Notes: generated from the letters alone by a model not told the origin. A stretch of DNA of 64,000 nucleotides from Phytophthora hibernalis (GCA_012656075.1 JAAKBF010000171.1:806001-870000); one strand, 5' to 3'. Shown: positions 22,405 through 31,789, counted from the first letter of the stretch. Numbers and translations: made by a program.

Positions 22405-22407
22405 TTA

Positions 22408-22705
22408 CTTCCCGGCCGAAAAGTGGGTACCATCAGATTTAATGAGCTCAATTTTTTCCGTTCCACTTGCGCTTCCAAATGTCCTTTATCTTTGTAATGA
22501 TGAAGGAGCCAGCGGGTTGACACAAATCAGTTGCGTTCGGCGGGAAAAACTTGAGGTCTGCCTGGATTGCATAGAGCTCTTCTAGACACTCGTCGGCTTC
22601 TAGGTGACCTGATCGTTTGGCCAACAGTTTATTCCCCGACAGGCGATTTATTCCCAGATAGGCATCAAATACGAAAGGTTGACCCACCTGGTCGTGATGG
22701 TACAA
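22408..22705 (-). pseudogene. pogo-type (DDE_1) transposase C-terminal fragment, left copy
   Basis: The minus-strand frame reads SGHLEADECLEELYAIQADL, then FFPPNATDLCQPAGSFIITK and IKDIWKRKW. This is the end of a pogo/Tigger/jerky-type DDE_1 nuclease domain, where P-x-x-T-x-x-x-Q-P and the following I-K helix are diagnostic. Only the C-terminal third of the core is present. The catalytic first and second aspartates are missing. It is closed off by the TTA plus the type A end at 22404, which appears to have inserted into this gene. The mirror copy lies at 29587-29886. Confidence 0.7.
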
Positions 22706-22779
22706 TCGTAATGCGCGATGTTACGTTTTTGCGGGGTATGTATACTGACAGGGAAATCGGATTCAAGGGCTATCACATG

Positions 22780-23066
22780 GGATTTGTGTGGGCAATACCG
22801 AATTATTTATGTTATGTCATACACGAAAACGTAGTCACATAGACGATTTTTGCGGTCCTTTCTTCAGTACTTTCTGTTCCAAAAGCCCATTGCAATACAA
22901 ATCGAAAGGTATTCAAGGTGTGGGTTATAAAAGACAATGTACAACAACCTTCCCGAAAGCTCTAAGATTGGTCAGTGGGGTGGGGTATGCCATAACATAT
23001 AGAATGTCATAACATAGGGAATTCGGTAATCCCCAGACCCAGACACCACCGCACAAACCAGGGCCT
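22780..23066 (-). mobile_element. Foldback MITE-like element with type B end (left copy)
   Basis: Mirror image of 29229-29515. One end is the 34-bp type B repeat (23033-23066), followed by TAA. The other end carries inverted matches to the inner part (gcacaaatccc, and accgaatt plus the atgttatg motif). The right-hand limit is approximate because that end is degenerate. No coding sequence is present. It is probably a non-autonomous derivative of the same T-W-A-targeting family. Confidence 0.5.
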
Positions 23067-23658
23067 AAGGGGTTAATCTTTTGTCCCCAGGTTGAAAGCG
23101 TACGGGTAGCATGGGTACAAACCTATCCGTGCGCGCGAGCTCTGATAGTTTAATATAGAAGTTTGTATTAAATCGCATATGATCAACAGCTTTCTTCTCA
23201 TAAGTTCGATTGAAGATTGAGCCTCTGTAGCTCTCAAAAGAATATATATATATATTTTAATCACCAAATGCGTTTACCGGCATTTCCTATTCCTCGGCTG
23301 CCTCGACACTTCCACAGTCGAAGTAACGCATGCTATGATCAAAGTGGAGCTTGGCTCCTCGAAAAGCGCTTTACCCACGGTGTTTCAAAATCTACTACTC
23401 GTTGTTTGAACAGATAACCACTAAAACAGTCCGTAACTAACGTCCTTTGTTGTCTGCGCTTGAACACAACGTTTACATGTATCGCGACTCTGTCCGTAGG
23501 CCAAATTCCGTCGCTATGTGTAGCGAACTGGAAACCCTTCTCATTTTATCTCCCCAAACAAACAGATAAAACTCTTATGTTTCTAGTTTTTTTCTTTACT
23601 TTTTAACCTAGTGAAAGGAGAATGGTCTCAATTGTTGATTTTTACCAATGTTATCGTA

Positions 23659-23731
23659 GCGCGGCTGGCGCAATGGATAGCGTATCAGACTTCGAATCTG
23701 GGGGTTGCGGGTTCGAGTCCCGCGTCGCGTA
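23659..23731 (+). tRNA. tRNA-Arg(TCG)
   Basis: A 73-nt cloverleaf can be drawn. The acceptor GCGCGGC pairs with GTCGCGT (two G-U pairs). The anticodon stem TCAGA/TCTGG closes the 7-nt loop CTTCGAA with anticodon TCG. The T arm is GCGGG-TTCGAGT-CCCGC, and the discriminator base is A. No intron is present. A T-rich stretch (ctttttg) follows, consistent with a Pol III terminator. An identical gene lies in the other duplication arm in opposite orientation. Confidence 0.93.
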
Positions 23732-24325
23732 CACTTTTTGTTTCCTTTATGTAAAGAAATTTGCACACTGCATCAACACGTCAAAGGCCCGTTCTTAACC
23801 ATCGGACAATGTTTTGCTAGGGGTAGAGATTAAAGTAAAGAATTGACAAGACGTGCCATGGATGGCAAATGCAATCTACCATGGCAGGCGTCATTTCCAC
23901 GCGCCACGGTGGCTTTTTGTCCAAACTAATCTTGGTCTTTGTAAAGCTATAAAATAGATGACAATAAAAACTTGTGCCATGATGGCACGTAAATTCCTTA
24001 ACCATGCCATGACACACTTTTTGTGGCATGGCATGGCACGTATGGCAGTGGCGAAGAGCGCCCCGAGAACATCACGGAACCACAACAATATTTTGTATCT
24101 TGGCGTCGGCGACAAAACGTTCATTCTAGAAGGGTGTTTAAGCCAATGATAAAATCTAATGGGACTGCTGCCGCTGGTTACCGCGAGGGGTTTGATTCTA
24201 CAGAGGGTTGTATTTTAATCTTATTACCGCGACCTCGCGATGTGGAATCTGGCTCGTCCATCACTACTCACTATTTCATCCACTTACTCATTCTCTCACC
24301 CACCCACTCACTCACTCACTCACTC

Positions 24326-24681
24326 GAGTCGCGCAAGATAATCGATTCACATTTTAATGAATGATTCGCAATTAAAAATTTTAATCAAGCGCTTTGACAT
24401 GTGAGTTAGAAACAGTGTACTTCCTCTGTTTGGAAATGATCGCCGGGAACAGACATTTTCCCCTATAACATCGCAAAGAGGCTTTGGTTAGCACTTCTGA
24501 TTGAACTAAAAGAAAGAGAATCGTCCCAGTATTCGATTGCCATCATTTTCGTACAAAACGGATCTCTACATGCGCCACCGTTTCCGTTTTAGCGGCACAG
24601 GTCCAGACCAAAATCGAAGCTACGCCCGCCACGCTTGCACAACTTCGCCTTTAGTCGTGAAAACTTGTCTAAGACTAATAA
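24326..24681. other. Left inner spacer between the duplication arm and the Harbinger element
   Basis: No gene is seen. It begins after a (CACT)n microsatellite (about 24295-24326). It contains a 30-bp segment at 24421-24450 that is inverted relative to 27922-27953 with mismatches, and ends with the TAA target duplication (24679-24681). Confidence 0.5.
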
Positions 24682-24976
24682 GAGCATCTCCAACGGTAGG
24701 GAAAATACGCAGAAATGAAAAGAATTTCGCAATTACAAAAATATGATCTCCAACGGTGTAGTGATAGGGACAGAAAAGGAACGCTAAAGTGGCACTGCGA
24801 AATTGAATGTGCAATACGGAAAGCTCAAAGTGAATAGCAACCAGCTATTCAATTCGTCTGACGGCAAATTGCAAAGGCAAACCCGCCCACACCCGCGACC
24901 CCTCGCCGCGCCTGTCACCACACCTTCCGTCGAGCTTCCCCAGGCGATCCTCTGCGAGCTCGTAGCCGCCTCAACG

Positions 24977-25864
24977 ATGCCGAATGCTTCTGCGTGGACG
25001 AAGGAGGAGGACGAGAACTTGTGCAACGCCTACACAAACACATCGGAGGACGGTGCCATTGGCACCGATCAGTCGTCCACACTCTTTTGGGAACGTGTGC
25101 ACGCGACTTACCGCCTTCTTGCTGGAGCAGACTTTACTCTTCGGAACCAGGGGTCATTGCAAAGTCGCTGGGCTGGTCTAATCCGCCCCGACGTCGCTCT
25201 ATTTGCCTCCTCATTGGCATCGGTAAGCAAGTAACGTGTTATTTATCGTAAGGTACTGACCTCGACTGAACTATGACACGAGTTTTACTGCTGATTTGAC
25301 ATGCAGGCTCGATCAGAGTACCACAGCGGATGGACCGAAGATGATTACATGGCGGAGGCTCACAATCGGTTCACAGCCAAACGAGAACAGTTAAATGAAA
25401 ATGCTGTGAAAGATTTTGAGAAAGGCAACTCCAAGTCAAAGCGGAAGCCTCGTGTTAGACCTGAAACATTTCGGTTGGAGCACTGCTTCGAGATTCTGAA
25501 GGAAAGTATTCGGTTCATGCGGGATATACCGCAGCCGCGAAAGCGTCCACGCCTGTCGCTGAACAGTCTGAGCGGAGGTGAAGGTAAAATGAAGCTGGTA
25601 TATTTATCATGGGCATTTTTTTTTTTATATTTATGTAAACTTCGCGATGATTTAGGAAGTGACAACGAAATAGCAGAGACGAGGAAGCATCGAGGCATTC
25701 AACTCGACAACAACGACGGAGCAGATGCCAACGATGACTTATTTAAGCTGATGAGGTGCTGCGGTCTTCTGTACCAAGGCAAGCCTCAACACCTTCGCGT
25801 CCAAACTCAGCTGGCAAAAAATCAAAGCAGCTACAACTGGAAGAGCAAATGGACAAGGTCATGA
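24977..25864 (+). CDS. H3 Myb/SANT-like partner protein, spliced
   Basis: The ATG at 24977 opens MPNASAWTKEEDENLCNAYT, a Myb/SANT-like N-terminus. It continues through FWERVHATYRLLAG and SLQSRWAGLIRPDVALFA, where the W residues and Q-S-R-W match the family. An intron is well supported: GT at 25223, AG ending 25306, phase 0, restoring the frame at ARSEYHSGW. A second possible intron runs 25584-25655, also frame-preserving. The middle part is basic (SKSKRKPRVRPETF, RKRPRLSLNSL). After about 25755 the family-like coding pattern shifts frame (LQLEEQMDKVMICSQRE) and may extend to about 25980 as a coiled coil. It would assist the transposase in end binding. A short frame break near the 3' end is likely. 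Confidence 0.7.
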
Positions 25865-26124
25865 TTTGCTCACAGCGGGAGTGAGCAAAAGCGACAACCG
25901 CGCATGTCGAAATCCTGCAACATCAACTTGAAGTTGATCAGAAAAAGGTTGCCATTATGGAGCCAGCAGAAAACGCAAAGTGATCAAGCAGATTAAGCAA
26001 TCATGTGCACATCAACTGAAGGTCTGTATGAGTTCGAAAAGGAGTACCTCTTGCTAAAACAAAAGCAACTTTTAGAGAAGCCGAAGAAACAAAGCGAGTA
26101 ATTGAAAGTTTATTTGCAACACAG

Positions 26125-27479
26125 CTAAATAAACCGGGATACCTGATCAACTAAATCGGCTTTAAGTCTGAAATGTGCTGAAGTGTCCATCACCTGACGG
26201 TACTTGATGTTGAACGAGTCAGGAACCTCATCGTTAGGTTGCAGTCGGTCGCACTTAAATTGATGCCGCATGTAGCCACGTTCTGAAGCCGTAAAGCGAA
26301 GATGGACTGTGGGGGTCTTCTTCCAGTTTGCTGATCGTGGTCTATGATCATGTTGTGCAAGATGATGCAGCATGTCATTGTGCTTTTTGTTTTATCGAGT
26401 GACCAGGTCCTTGCCGGACGAGCGACCACAGCAAAACGAGCTTGCAGCACACCGAATGCGCGCTCTACGTCTTTACGAAGTGATTCCTGGGCCTTTGCAT
26501 ATCGTTTCTGTTTAGTATTGATCGGAGCAGAAATTGTTTTGGCGAAGCACTTCCAATCCGGATAAATACCGTCAGCCAAATAGTAGAGAAAATCGTTGGT
26601 ACGGTCATAAACCTTGTAGGAAAATTGAGGAGCGTGCTCGTCCAGATACTCTGATATTAGGGAGACGCGTCGAGAATATTTAAATCGTTGTTGCTGCCTG
26701 GCATCCCAACAAAGGCATGCCAGATATGCAAATCAGCGGTAGCAACGGCTTCTAGCACCACCGTAGCGTCTTTCGACGCACCTTGTAATGCACCACGCCA
26801 AGTCGTTGGAAAGGTTTTCCATCTCCACTTCATACAATCGATACTACCGATCATACCAGGGAAACCTCGTGCAGCGTTGACTTCTAGAATTGAAAGTAGA
26901 TCCTCTTCAGTAGCGAGGCGAAGATGTAGAGGTGCATAAAGATGAATGACAGCAGCAACAAATTTATCCACTGACTCAACCACAGTACTTTCACCAATCG
27001 AAAAAATCATCAAGCGAATCAGCCGAGCAGCCATACGCCAGCTTTCGGAGAGCGGCAGCAATTTTGACAATAGGGTGAACGCCACGCTTCCCCGTGCAAT
27101 CTTTCCTCCACGTAAAGTAGATGTCGTAAGCACCTAAGTTGCGCACAAGTGTTAGGAAAAGGTCTTTACTCATGCGAAAGCGTCTTCGAAAATGCTCCGC
27201 TTTGTATGTAGGCCGAGCACTAAAATACAACTTGTAGAATCGCTTGTATGCAGGAACGTGATCACGTTCCAAGTTGGCGCTCCTCCCGGGTCTCGAGCTG
27301 CTGTGTTTCTTGTATCGAGACCGCCGTCTGTGCAGGAACCGACTCGTTATTATCACGGATGATAGCACGCTGGCGCATGTTGAGCTCATGGTGTTGTATT
27401 GGACTTTAAAGGCGAGGACTTGATCCGACAGGTCTTGCTCCGACAGGTCTTTATATAAAATCTCACTCTGCACTATCAA
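26125..27479 (-). pseudogene. H3 DDE_4 transposase
   Basis: The N-terminal part (27479-26991) includes FRRRFRMSKDLFLTLVRNLG and the helical region ADSLDDFF. The catalytic first D lies in FPGMIGSIDCMKWRWKTFP and the second in AFVGMPGSNNDLNILDAS (27133-26657). The last part (26579-26190) has ADGIYPDWKCFAK and the E in DVERAFGVLQARFAVVARPA, the classic Harbinger ending. A further C-terminal segment ends at 26125. The four segments lie in three different frames, giving at least three frame breaks. Short introns could explain one break but not all. Terminal repeats and target duplications remain perfect. Confidence 0.85.
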
Positions 27480-27609
27480 TACTGGAACACCGTTGGAGTT
27501 TCGCCGCTATTGCACGGTACGCTGCCTCGTTTATGCTGCCATCAGGCTGCACTACAGCATTCATTTCGCACTATCACTTTTGCAATTCGTCAAACCGTTG
27601 GAGATGCTC

Positions 27610-27969
27610 TAACATTGAGCGTATAGAACACAGAGCTGCCAACGACGAGCTTCTCTAGCTCAGTAAACGAGAGATTTGCCCCGGAACCTGTGCCCCAGCT
27701 GGTTCTCGATTGCTGCGCCTCTCAACCACTGTAAACACTATTTACAAGTGTTACGCTGGTTCTGACGAGGCGGAGCCCCCTGGAAGCGAGTGGTCCAGTC
27801 GGATAAAGCTGAGCAGCGGTAGAAATCGCAGGAACAGAGGCGATGTGCGTAGGAAACTGGATAGTGCTCCATTCTTGACAGACACTAAAACTGTGTACAG
27901 TTACTTACCATACAAATGGTGCGTTTCCGACGATCATTTCCAACCAGAGAAAGCAAGTAATAATCAAGC
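27610..27969. other. Right inner spacer
   Basis: It starts with the TAA target duplication. An open frame (27710-27973, ending YKWCVSDDHFQPEKASNNQA) has a faint THAP-like C/H pattern but too little to call. It contains the 27922-27953 segment that mirrors 24421-24450. Confidence 0.4.
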
Positions 27970-28563
27970 GTAAATGAGTGAGTGAGTGGGTGGGTGAGAG
28001 AATGAGTAAGTGGATGAAATAGTGAGTAGTGATGGACGAGCCAGATTCCACATCGCGAGGTCGCGGTAATAAGATTAAAATACAACCCTCTGTAGAATCA
28101 AACCCTCGCGGTAACCAGCGGCAGCAGTCCCATTAGATTTTATCATTGGCTTAAACACCCTTCTAGAATGAACGTTTTGTCGCCGACGCCAAGATACAAA
28201 ATATTGTTGTGGTTCCGTGATGTTCTCGGGGCGCTCTTCGCCACTGCCATACGTGCCATGCCATGCCACAAAAAGTGTGTCATGGCATGGTTAAGAAAGG
28301 AATTTACGTGCCATCATGGCACAAGTTTTTATTGTCATCTATTTTATAGCTTTACAAAGACCAAGATTAGTTTGGACAAAAAGCCACCGTGGCGCGTGGA
28401 AATGACGCCTGCCATGGTAGATTGCATTTGCCATCCATGGCACGTCTTGTCAATTCTTTACTTTAATCTCTACCCTAGCAAAACATTGTCCGATGGTTAA
28501 GAACGGGCCTTTGACGTGTTGATGCAGTGTGCAAATTTCTTTACATAAAGGAAACAAAAAGTG

Positions 28564-28636
28564 TACGCGACGCGGGACTCGAACCCGCAACCCCCAGATT
28601 CGAAGTCTGATACGCTATCCATTGCGCCAGCCGCGC
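28564..28636 (-). tRNA. tRNA-Arg(TCG), second copy
   Basis: Identical 73-nt gene to that at 23659-23731, in reverse orientation because of the inverted duplication. Cloverleaf, TCG anticodon and T-rich downstream tract are preserved, so both copies could be expressed. Confidence 0.93.
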
Positions 28637-29228
28637 TACGATAACATTGGTAAAAATCAACAATTGAGACCATTCTCCTTTCACTAGGTTAAAAAGTAAA
28701 GAAAAACTAGAAACATAAGAGTTTTATCTGTTTGTTTGGGGAGATAAAATGAGAAGGGGTTTCCAGTTCGCTACACATAGCGACGGAATTTGGCCTACGG
28801 ACAGAGTCGCGATACATGTAAACGTTGTGTTCAAGCGCAGACAACAAAGGACGTTAGTTACGGACTGTTTTAGTGGTTATCTGTTCAAACAACGAGTAGT
28901 AGATTTTGAAACACCGTGGGTAAAGCGCTTTTCGAGGAGCCAAGCTCCACTTTGATCATAGCATGCGTTACTTCGACTGTGGAAGTGTCGAGGCAGCCGA
29001 GGAATAGGAAATGCCGGTAAACGCATTTGGTGATTAAAATATATATATATATTCTTTTGAGAGCTACAGAGGCTCAATCTTCAATCGAACTTATGAGAAG
29101 AAAGCTGTTGATCATATGCGATTTAATACAAACTTCTATATTAAACTATCAGAGCTCGCGCGCACGGATAGGTTTGTACCCATGCTACCCGTACGCTTTC
29201 AACCTGGGGACAAAAGATTAACCCCTTA

Positions 29229-29515
29229 GGCCCTGGTTTGTGCGGTGGTGTCTGGGTCTGGGATTACCGAATTCCCTATGTTATGACATTCTATATGTTA
29301 TGGCATACCCCACCCCACTGACCAATCTTAGAGCTTTCGGGAAGGTTGTTGTACATTGTCTTTTTATAACCCACACCTTGAATACCTTTCGATTTGTATT
29401 GCAATGGGCTTTTGGAACAGAAAGTACTGAAGAAAGGACCGCAAAAATCGTCTATGTGACTACGTTTTCGTGTATGACATAACATAAATAATTCGGTATT
29501 GCCCGCACAAATCCC
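29229..29515 (+). mobile_element. Foldback MITE-like element with type B end (right copy)
   Basis: It begins ggccctggtttgtgcggtgg after TTA (29226-29228). The inner segment accgaattccctatgttatg is mirrored near 29470-29505 (gacataacataaataattcggta read in reverse). The right limit is approximate. Non-coding; mirror of 22780-23066. Confidence 0.5.
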
Positions 29516-29586
29516 ATGTGATAGCCCTTGAATCCGATTTCCTGTCAGTATACATACCCCGCAAAACGTAACATCGCGCATTACGA

Positions 29587-29886
29587 TTGTACCATCACGA
29601 CCAGGTGGGTCAACCTTTCGTATTTGATGCCTATCTGGGAATAAATCGCCTGTCGGGGAATAAACTGTTGGCCAAACGATCAGGTCACCTAGAAGCCGAC
29701 GAGTGTCTAGAAGAGCTCTATGCAATCCAGGCAGACCTCAAGTTTTTTTCCCGCCGAACGCAACTGATTTGTGTCAACCCGCTGGCTCCTTCATCATTAC
29801 AAAGATAAAGGACATTTGGAAGCGCAAGTGGAACGGAAAAAATTGAGCTCATTAAATCTGATGGTACCCACTTTTCGGCCGGGAAG
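29587..29886 (+). pseudogene. pogo-type (DDE_1) transposase C-terminal fragment, right copy
   Basis: Mirror of 22408-22705. The frame reads RSGHLEADECLEELYAIQAD and then shifts at a T homopolymer near 29745, where the left copy has two fewer bases and stays open through the P-N-A-T-D-L-x-Q-P motif. The gene is interrupted at TAA (29887-29889) by the type A element end. The homopolymer difference between the arms shows that one arm has a recent (or artefactual) indel. Confidence 0.7.
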
Positions 29887-29889
29887 TAA

Positions 29890-29947
29890 GACCCTGGTTT
29901 CTCCGCCAGTGTCTGGGTCCGGGGATTTCGTGAAACGATTTTGATTG
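29890..29947 (+). repeat. Type A element end in the right arm
   Basis: 58-bp copy (gaccctggtttctccgccag...) with four mismatches to 17260-17317, preceded by TAA. It is truncated directly after the 58 bp and fused to the unidentified gene fragment. Confidence 0.75.
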
Positions 29948-30197
29948 TTTTGCCATCAACTGGCAGGTGATGCAGACCAACGAATAAGGCTGCAACTTCA
30001 GTGGTCAGCTCGACATTACCGATGCGATCGAGACCAACGACTCTCGCGACAAGGTGACCACGCACGACTAATTCTACGACAGTTCGCCCCTAAGCCCGGG
30101 CGGCGACAACTTTGCCCCTCGCTCGTATGGCTCCACGACGGTGCACGTGACGCTCATTGACGGCTCAAACGAGGGCACCAGCAAGATTGTGGAGATG
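29948..30197 (+). pseudogene. Unidentified protein fragment, right copy
   Basis: Mirror of part of 22016-22346. The same beta-rich frame is present (GQLDITDAIETNDSRDKV, later TTVHVTLIDGSNEGTSKIVE) with the same in-frame stops. It ends where Copia sequence begins. Because the stops are shared by both arms, the gene was already dead before the duplication. Confidence 0.4.
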
Positions 30198-30866
30198 AAC
30201 TTCCTTGATCATGCTTTGGTTGTCACAGTACAACGTAGCTGTCTTTTGCTGCGCCATTTGCAGATCTTTCAGAAGCTTCTGAACACACTTAACCCCTCAT
30301 TCACCGATACATACCCAATATGTTTGTTGAAAAATCGGCATACATATCCGATGTACATGATTTGCCGTTCATAATAGCACAAGCTTGCAATTACTGAACG
30401 ACCATACAAATTTTCATATAAAGAGATGAAAATACCTGTCAGTCATTTCCTATTTATGTTGGTCGATGCACAGGAAAATGTGAAGAGAAAGGTGTATCTG
30501 GAGCCGGCTAGCAAATACATGGTAGAAAGTCTGCATATGGAGTGAAGCCGGGACTAAACATCAACCAGTGTCTCGTCGAAAGCAAGAAATCGCGATGTAT
30601 CGGATTCAAGAAGTAAACATTGAGAACAAAAACAGTGATTGTATTACGTTTTTTGTTGCGTTCGTCCATTCCATGTCATGTTTTGTATGTCTTTTAAGAT
30701 GGGCTCCGCATATGGTCCGCCGGCTCTGGTAAAAGGGGCGGATGTATGTACAACCCGCATACATGTTTCAGATGTACCGTATTCCCACTGTCAGAGGCGT
30801 CACCCGAAATACAGACGGGATAGGGTTTAACGCAATGAGCATAAACAGTGAAATACACGAACTTAA

Positions 30867-31587
30867 TGGGGTAGAGGTTCTGCGTGTTCGCGCAGGAAGA
30901 GCACACCCACCTTCATACACAAGCAGTTCGTTGAGCTGGATACGATCCGCTAAATATGTACTACTGTACTGCAGTACTACTACAACTAAGCATCCGATTA
31001 GAATCGCCGGCATCAGACGATGGCAGCAGCGCCGTCCCTATCGGATGCGAGGTCGGCAGAGTGCAATGCCATATCAACTAGTTCTCGTGCGCCACTCGGA
31101 AGGTAAAGAAGCTGATTGCGGGGCGCAGCCCGGCATAATATCGGAGCTGGCCTTCCAGCTGCTCGACGTGCTGCGCACCCACCAGCAGGTGTCCTTCGCG
31201 GCGCACATGGAGCTTCCGCAACCTTCTCCTTCGGCCCCTTGTCTCTCGCTAACAGATATGGTCAAAGCGAAGCGTCCGGCCAGCGAGCCGGTGCCGACGT
31301 GGTGTTCCATGCGACGCGGTACGTCCCTGACGCTCGCCGGTGCCGACGTGGTGTTCCATGCGACGCGGCACGTCCCTGACGCTCGCGCGGTCCTGTCCCT
31401 TATGCCACGACCCTGATTCTCGAATGAAGCTCGGCCATACAATTTCGCCTGGGAAACTAGTAAATTACCGGTATTCATGTGACCCTTTTAACAAAAAATC
31501 AAAACATCTGCATTTTCTAGATCGACCATTGGCTGAAAAAACTGACGCCTCTGACAAAGCGACGCTTCTGACAGGGGGATTACGGTA
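30867..31587. repeat. Repeat S, copy 2
   Basis: Aligns with 12217-12882. It is longer mainly because of a 49-bp tandem duplication and small insertions. It lies inside the TTAA-flanked insertion P1, whereas copy 1 has different flanks. A 224-codon open frame on the plus strand (30742-31416) crosses it but has no domain and is broken in copy 1, so it is not called as a gene. Confidence 0.85.
31291..31388. repeat. 49-bp tandem duplication inside repeat S copy 2
   Basis: Two near-identical 49-bp units start with gtgccgacgtggtgttccat at 31291 and 31340, differing by one base (cgcggt/cgcggc). The first repeat copy at 12.2-12.9 kb has only one unit, so the duplication arose in this copy. Confidence 0.9.
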
Positions 31588-31789
31588 GTAGTTTCTAACA
31601 AGCCTATTTGGAGGCCTCACATACATGCCACATGTGTGCTTCCATACTAAATTCAAATAACGGGAAAACATAAACCTTTCCCCTACAATACAAATTCGTA
31701 TATACAAGGACACTGTCAGGCATGTACATCGGATATGTATGCGTCTAAAACGAAATGGGTACAACATGTGCATGGTGAATGGGGGTTAA

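Larger units (their letters stand above)
22098..24325. repeat. Left arm of a 2.23-kb inverted duplication
   Basis: The sequence is the reverse complement of 27970-30197. Paired positions sum to 52,295 at the outer edge and at the tRNA gene, so the arms are almost colinear. Differences seen are mainly one- to four-base indels in homopolymer or short runs plus rare substitutions (near 99% by eye). The arm carries an unidentified gene fragment, a 58-bp element end, a pogo-type transposase fragment, a foldback element, an AT microsatellite and a tRNA-Arg. It ends inward at a CACT/GAGT microsatellite. A diverged inner echo (24421-24450 against 27922-27953) suggests the inversion once reached further inward. 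Confidence 0.95.
24682..27609. mobile_element. Complete PIF/Harbinger element H3
   Basis: The element is 2,928 bp with terminal inverted repeats of 16 bp (gagcatctccaacggt at 24682-24697; its reverse complement at 27594-27609). It is flanked by TAA on both sides (24679-24681 and 27610-27612), the T-W-A duplication diagnostic of PIF/Harbinger. Subterminal inverted motifs ctccaacggtgt occur near 24745 and 27487 and are likely transposase-binding repeats. Inside are a SANT-like partner gene on the plus strand and a DDE_4 transposase on the minus strand, converging. The transposase is broken by frameshifts, so the copy is structurally complete but not autonomous as read. Confidence 0.95.
27970..30197. 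repeat. Right arm of the 2.23-kb inverted duplication
   Basis: Reverse complement of 22098-24325. The outer edge is sharp: identity ends at ggagatg (30197) and the next base begins Copia sequence on the minus strand. The left copy continues past the equivalent point within the unidentified gene. This arm is therefore probably the derived copy, joined to the Copia fragment at 30197/30198. Confidence 0.95.
30293..31785. mobile_element. TTAA-flanked, piggyBac-like non-autonomous insertion (P1)
   Basis: The insertion lies between TTAA at 30289-30292 and TTAA at 31786-31789, inside the Copia RNase H region. Its ends are short inverted repeats beginning with a C run (cccctcattcacc at the left; reverse complement of ggtgaatggggg at the right). 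A second inverted motif, catacatatccgatgtacat, lies near each end. A TTAA target and CCC termini are the hallmarks of piggyBac. No transposase is encoded. Most of the 1,493-bp interior is repeat S copy 2. A piggyBac transposase C-terminus lies 11 kb away at 42.8 kb, but no link is shown. Confidence 0.75.

Noticed and set aside
24290..24330. CRISPR-like or satellite array at the CACT repeats
   Set aside because: It is a plain tetranucleotide microsatellite in a eukaryotic context, with no spacers.
27710..27973. THAP-type zinc finger gene in the right spacer
   Set aside because: Only a partial C/D-H-F pattern near the end of a short frame. The required C2CH spacing and the AVPTIF-like box were not found.
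30742..31416. 224-codon ORF in repeat S copy 2
   Set aside because: It crosses the boundary of the repeat, contains the 49-bp duplication, has no domain, and is not open in copy 1.
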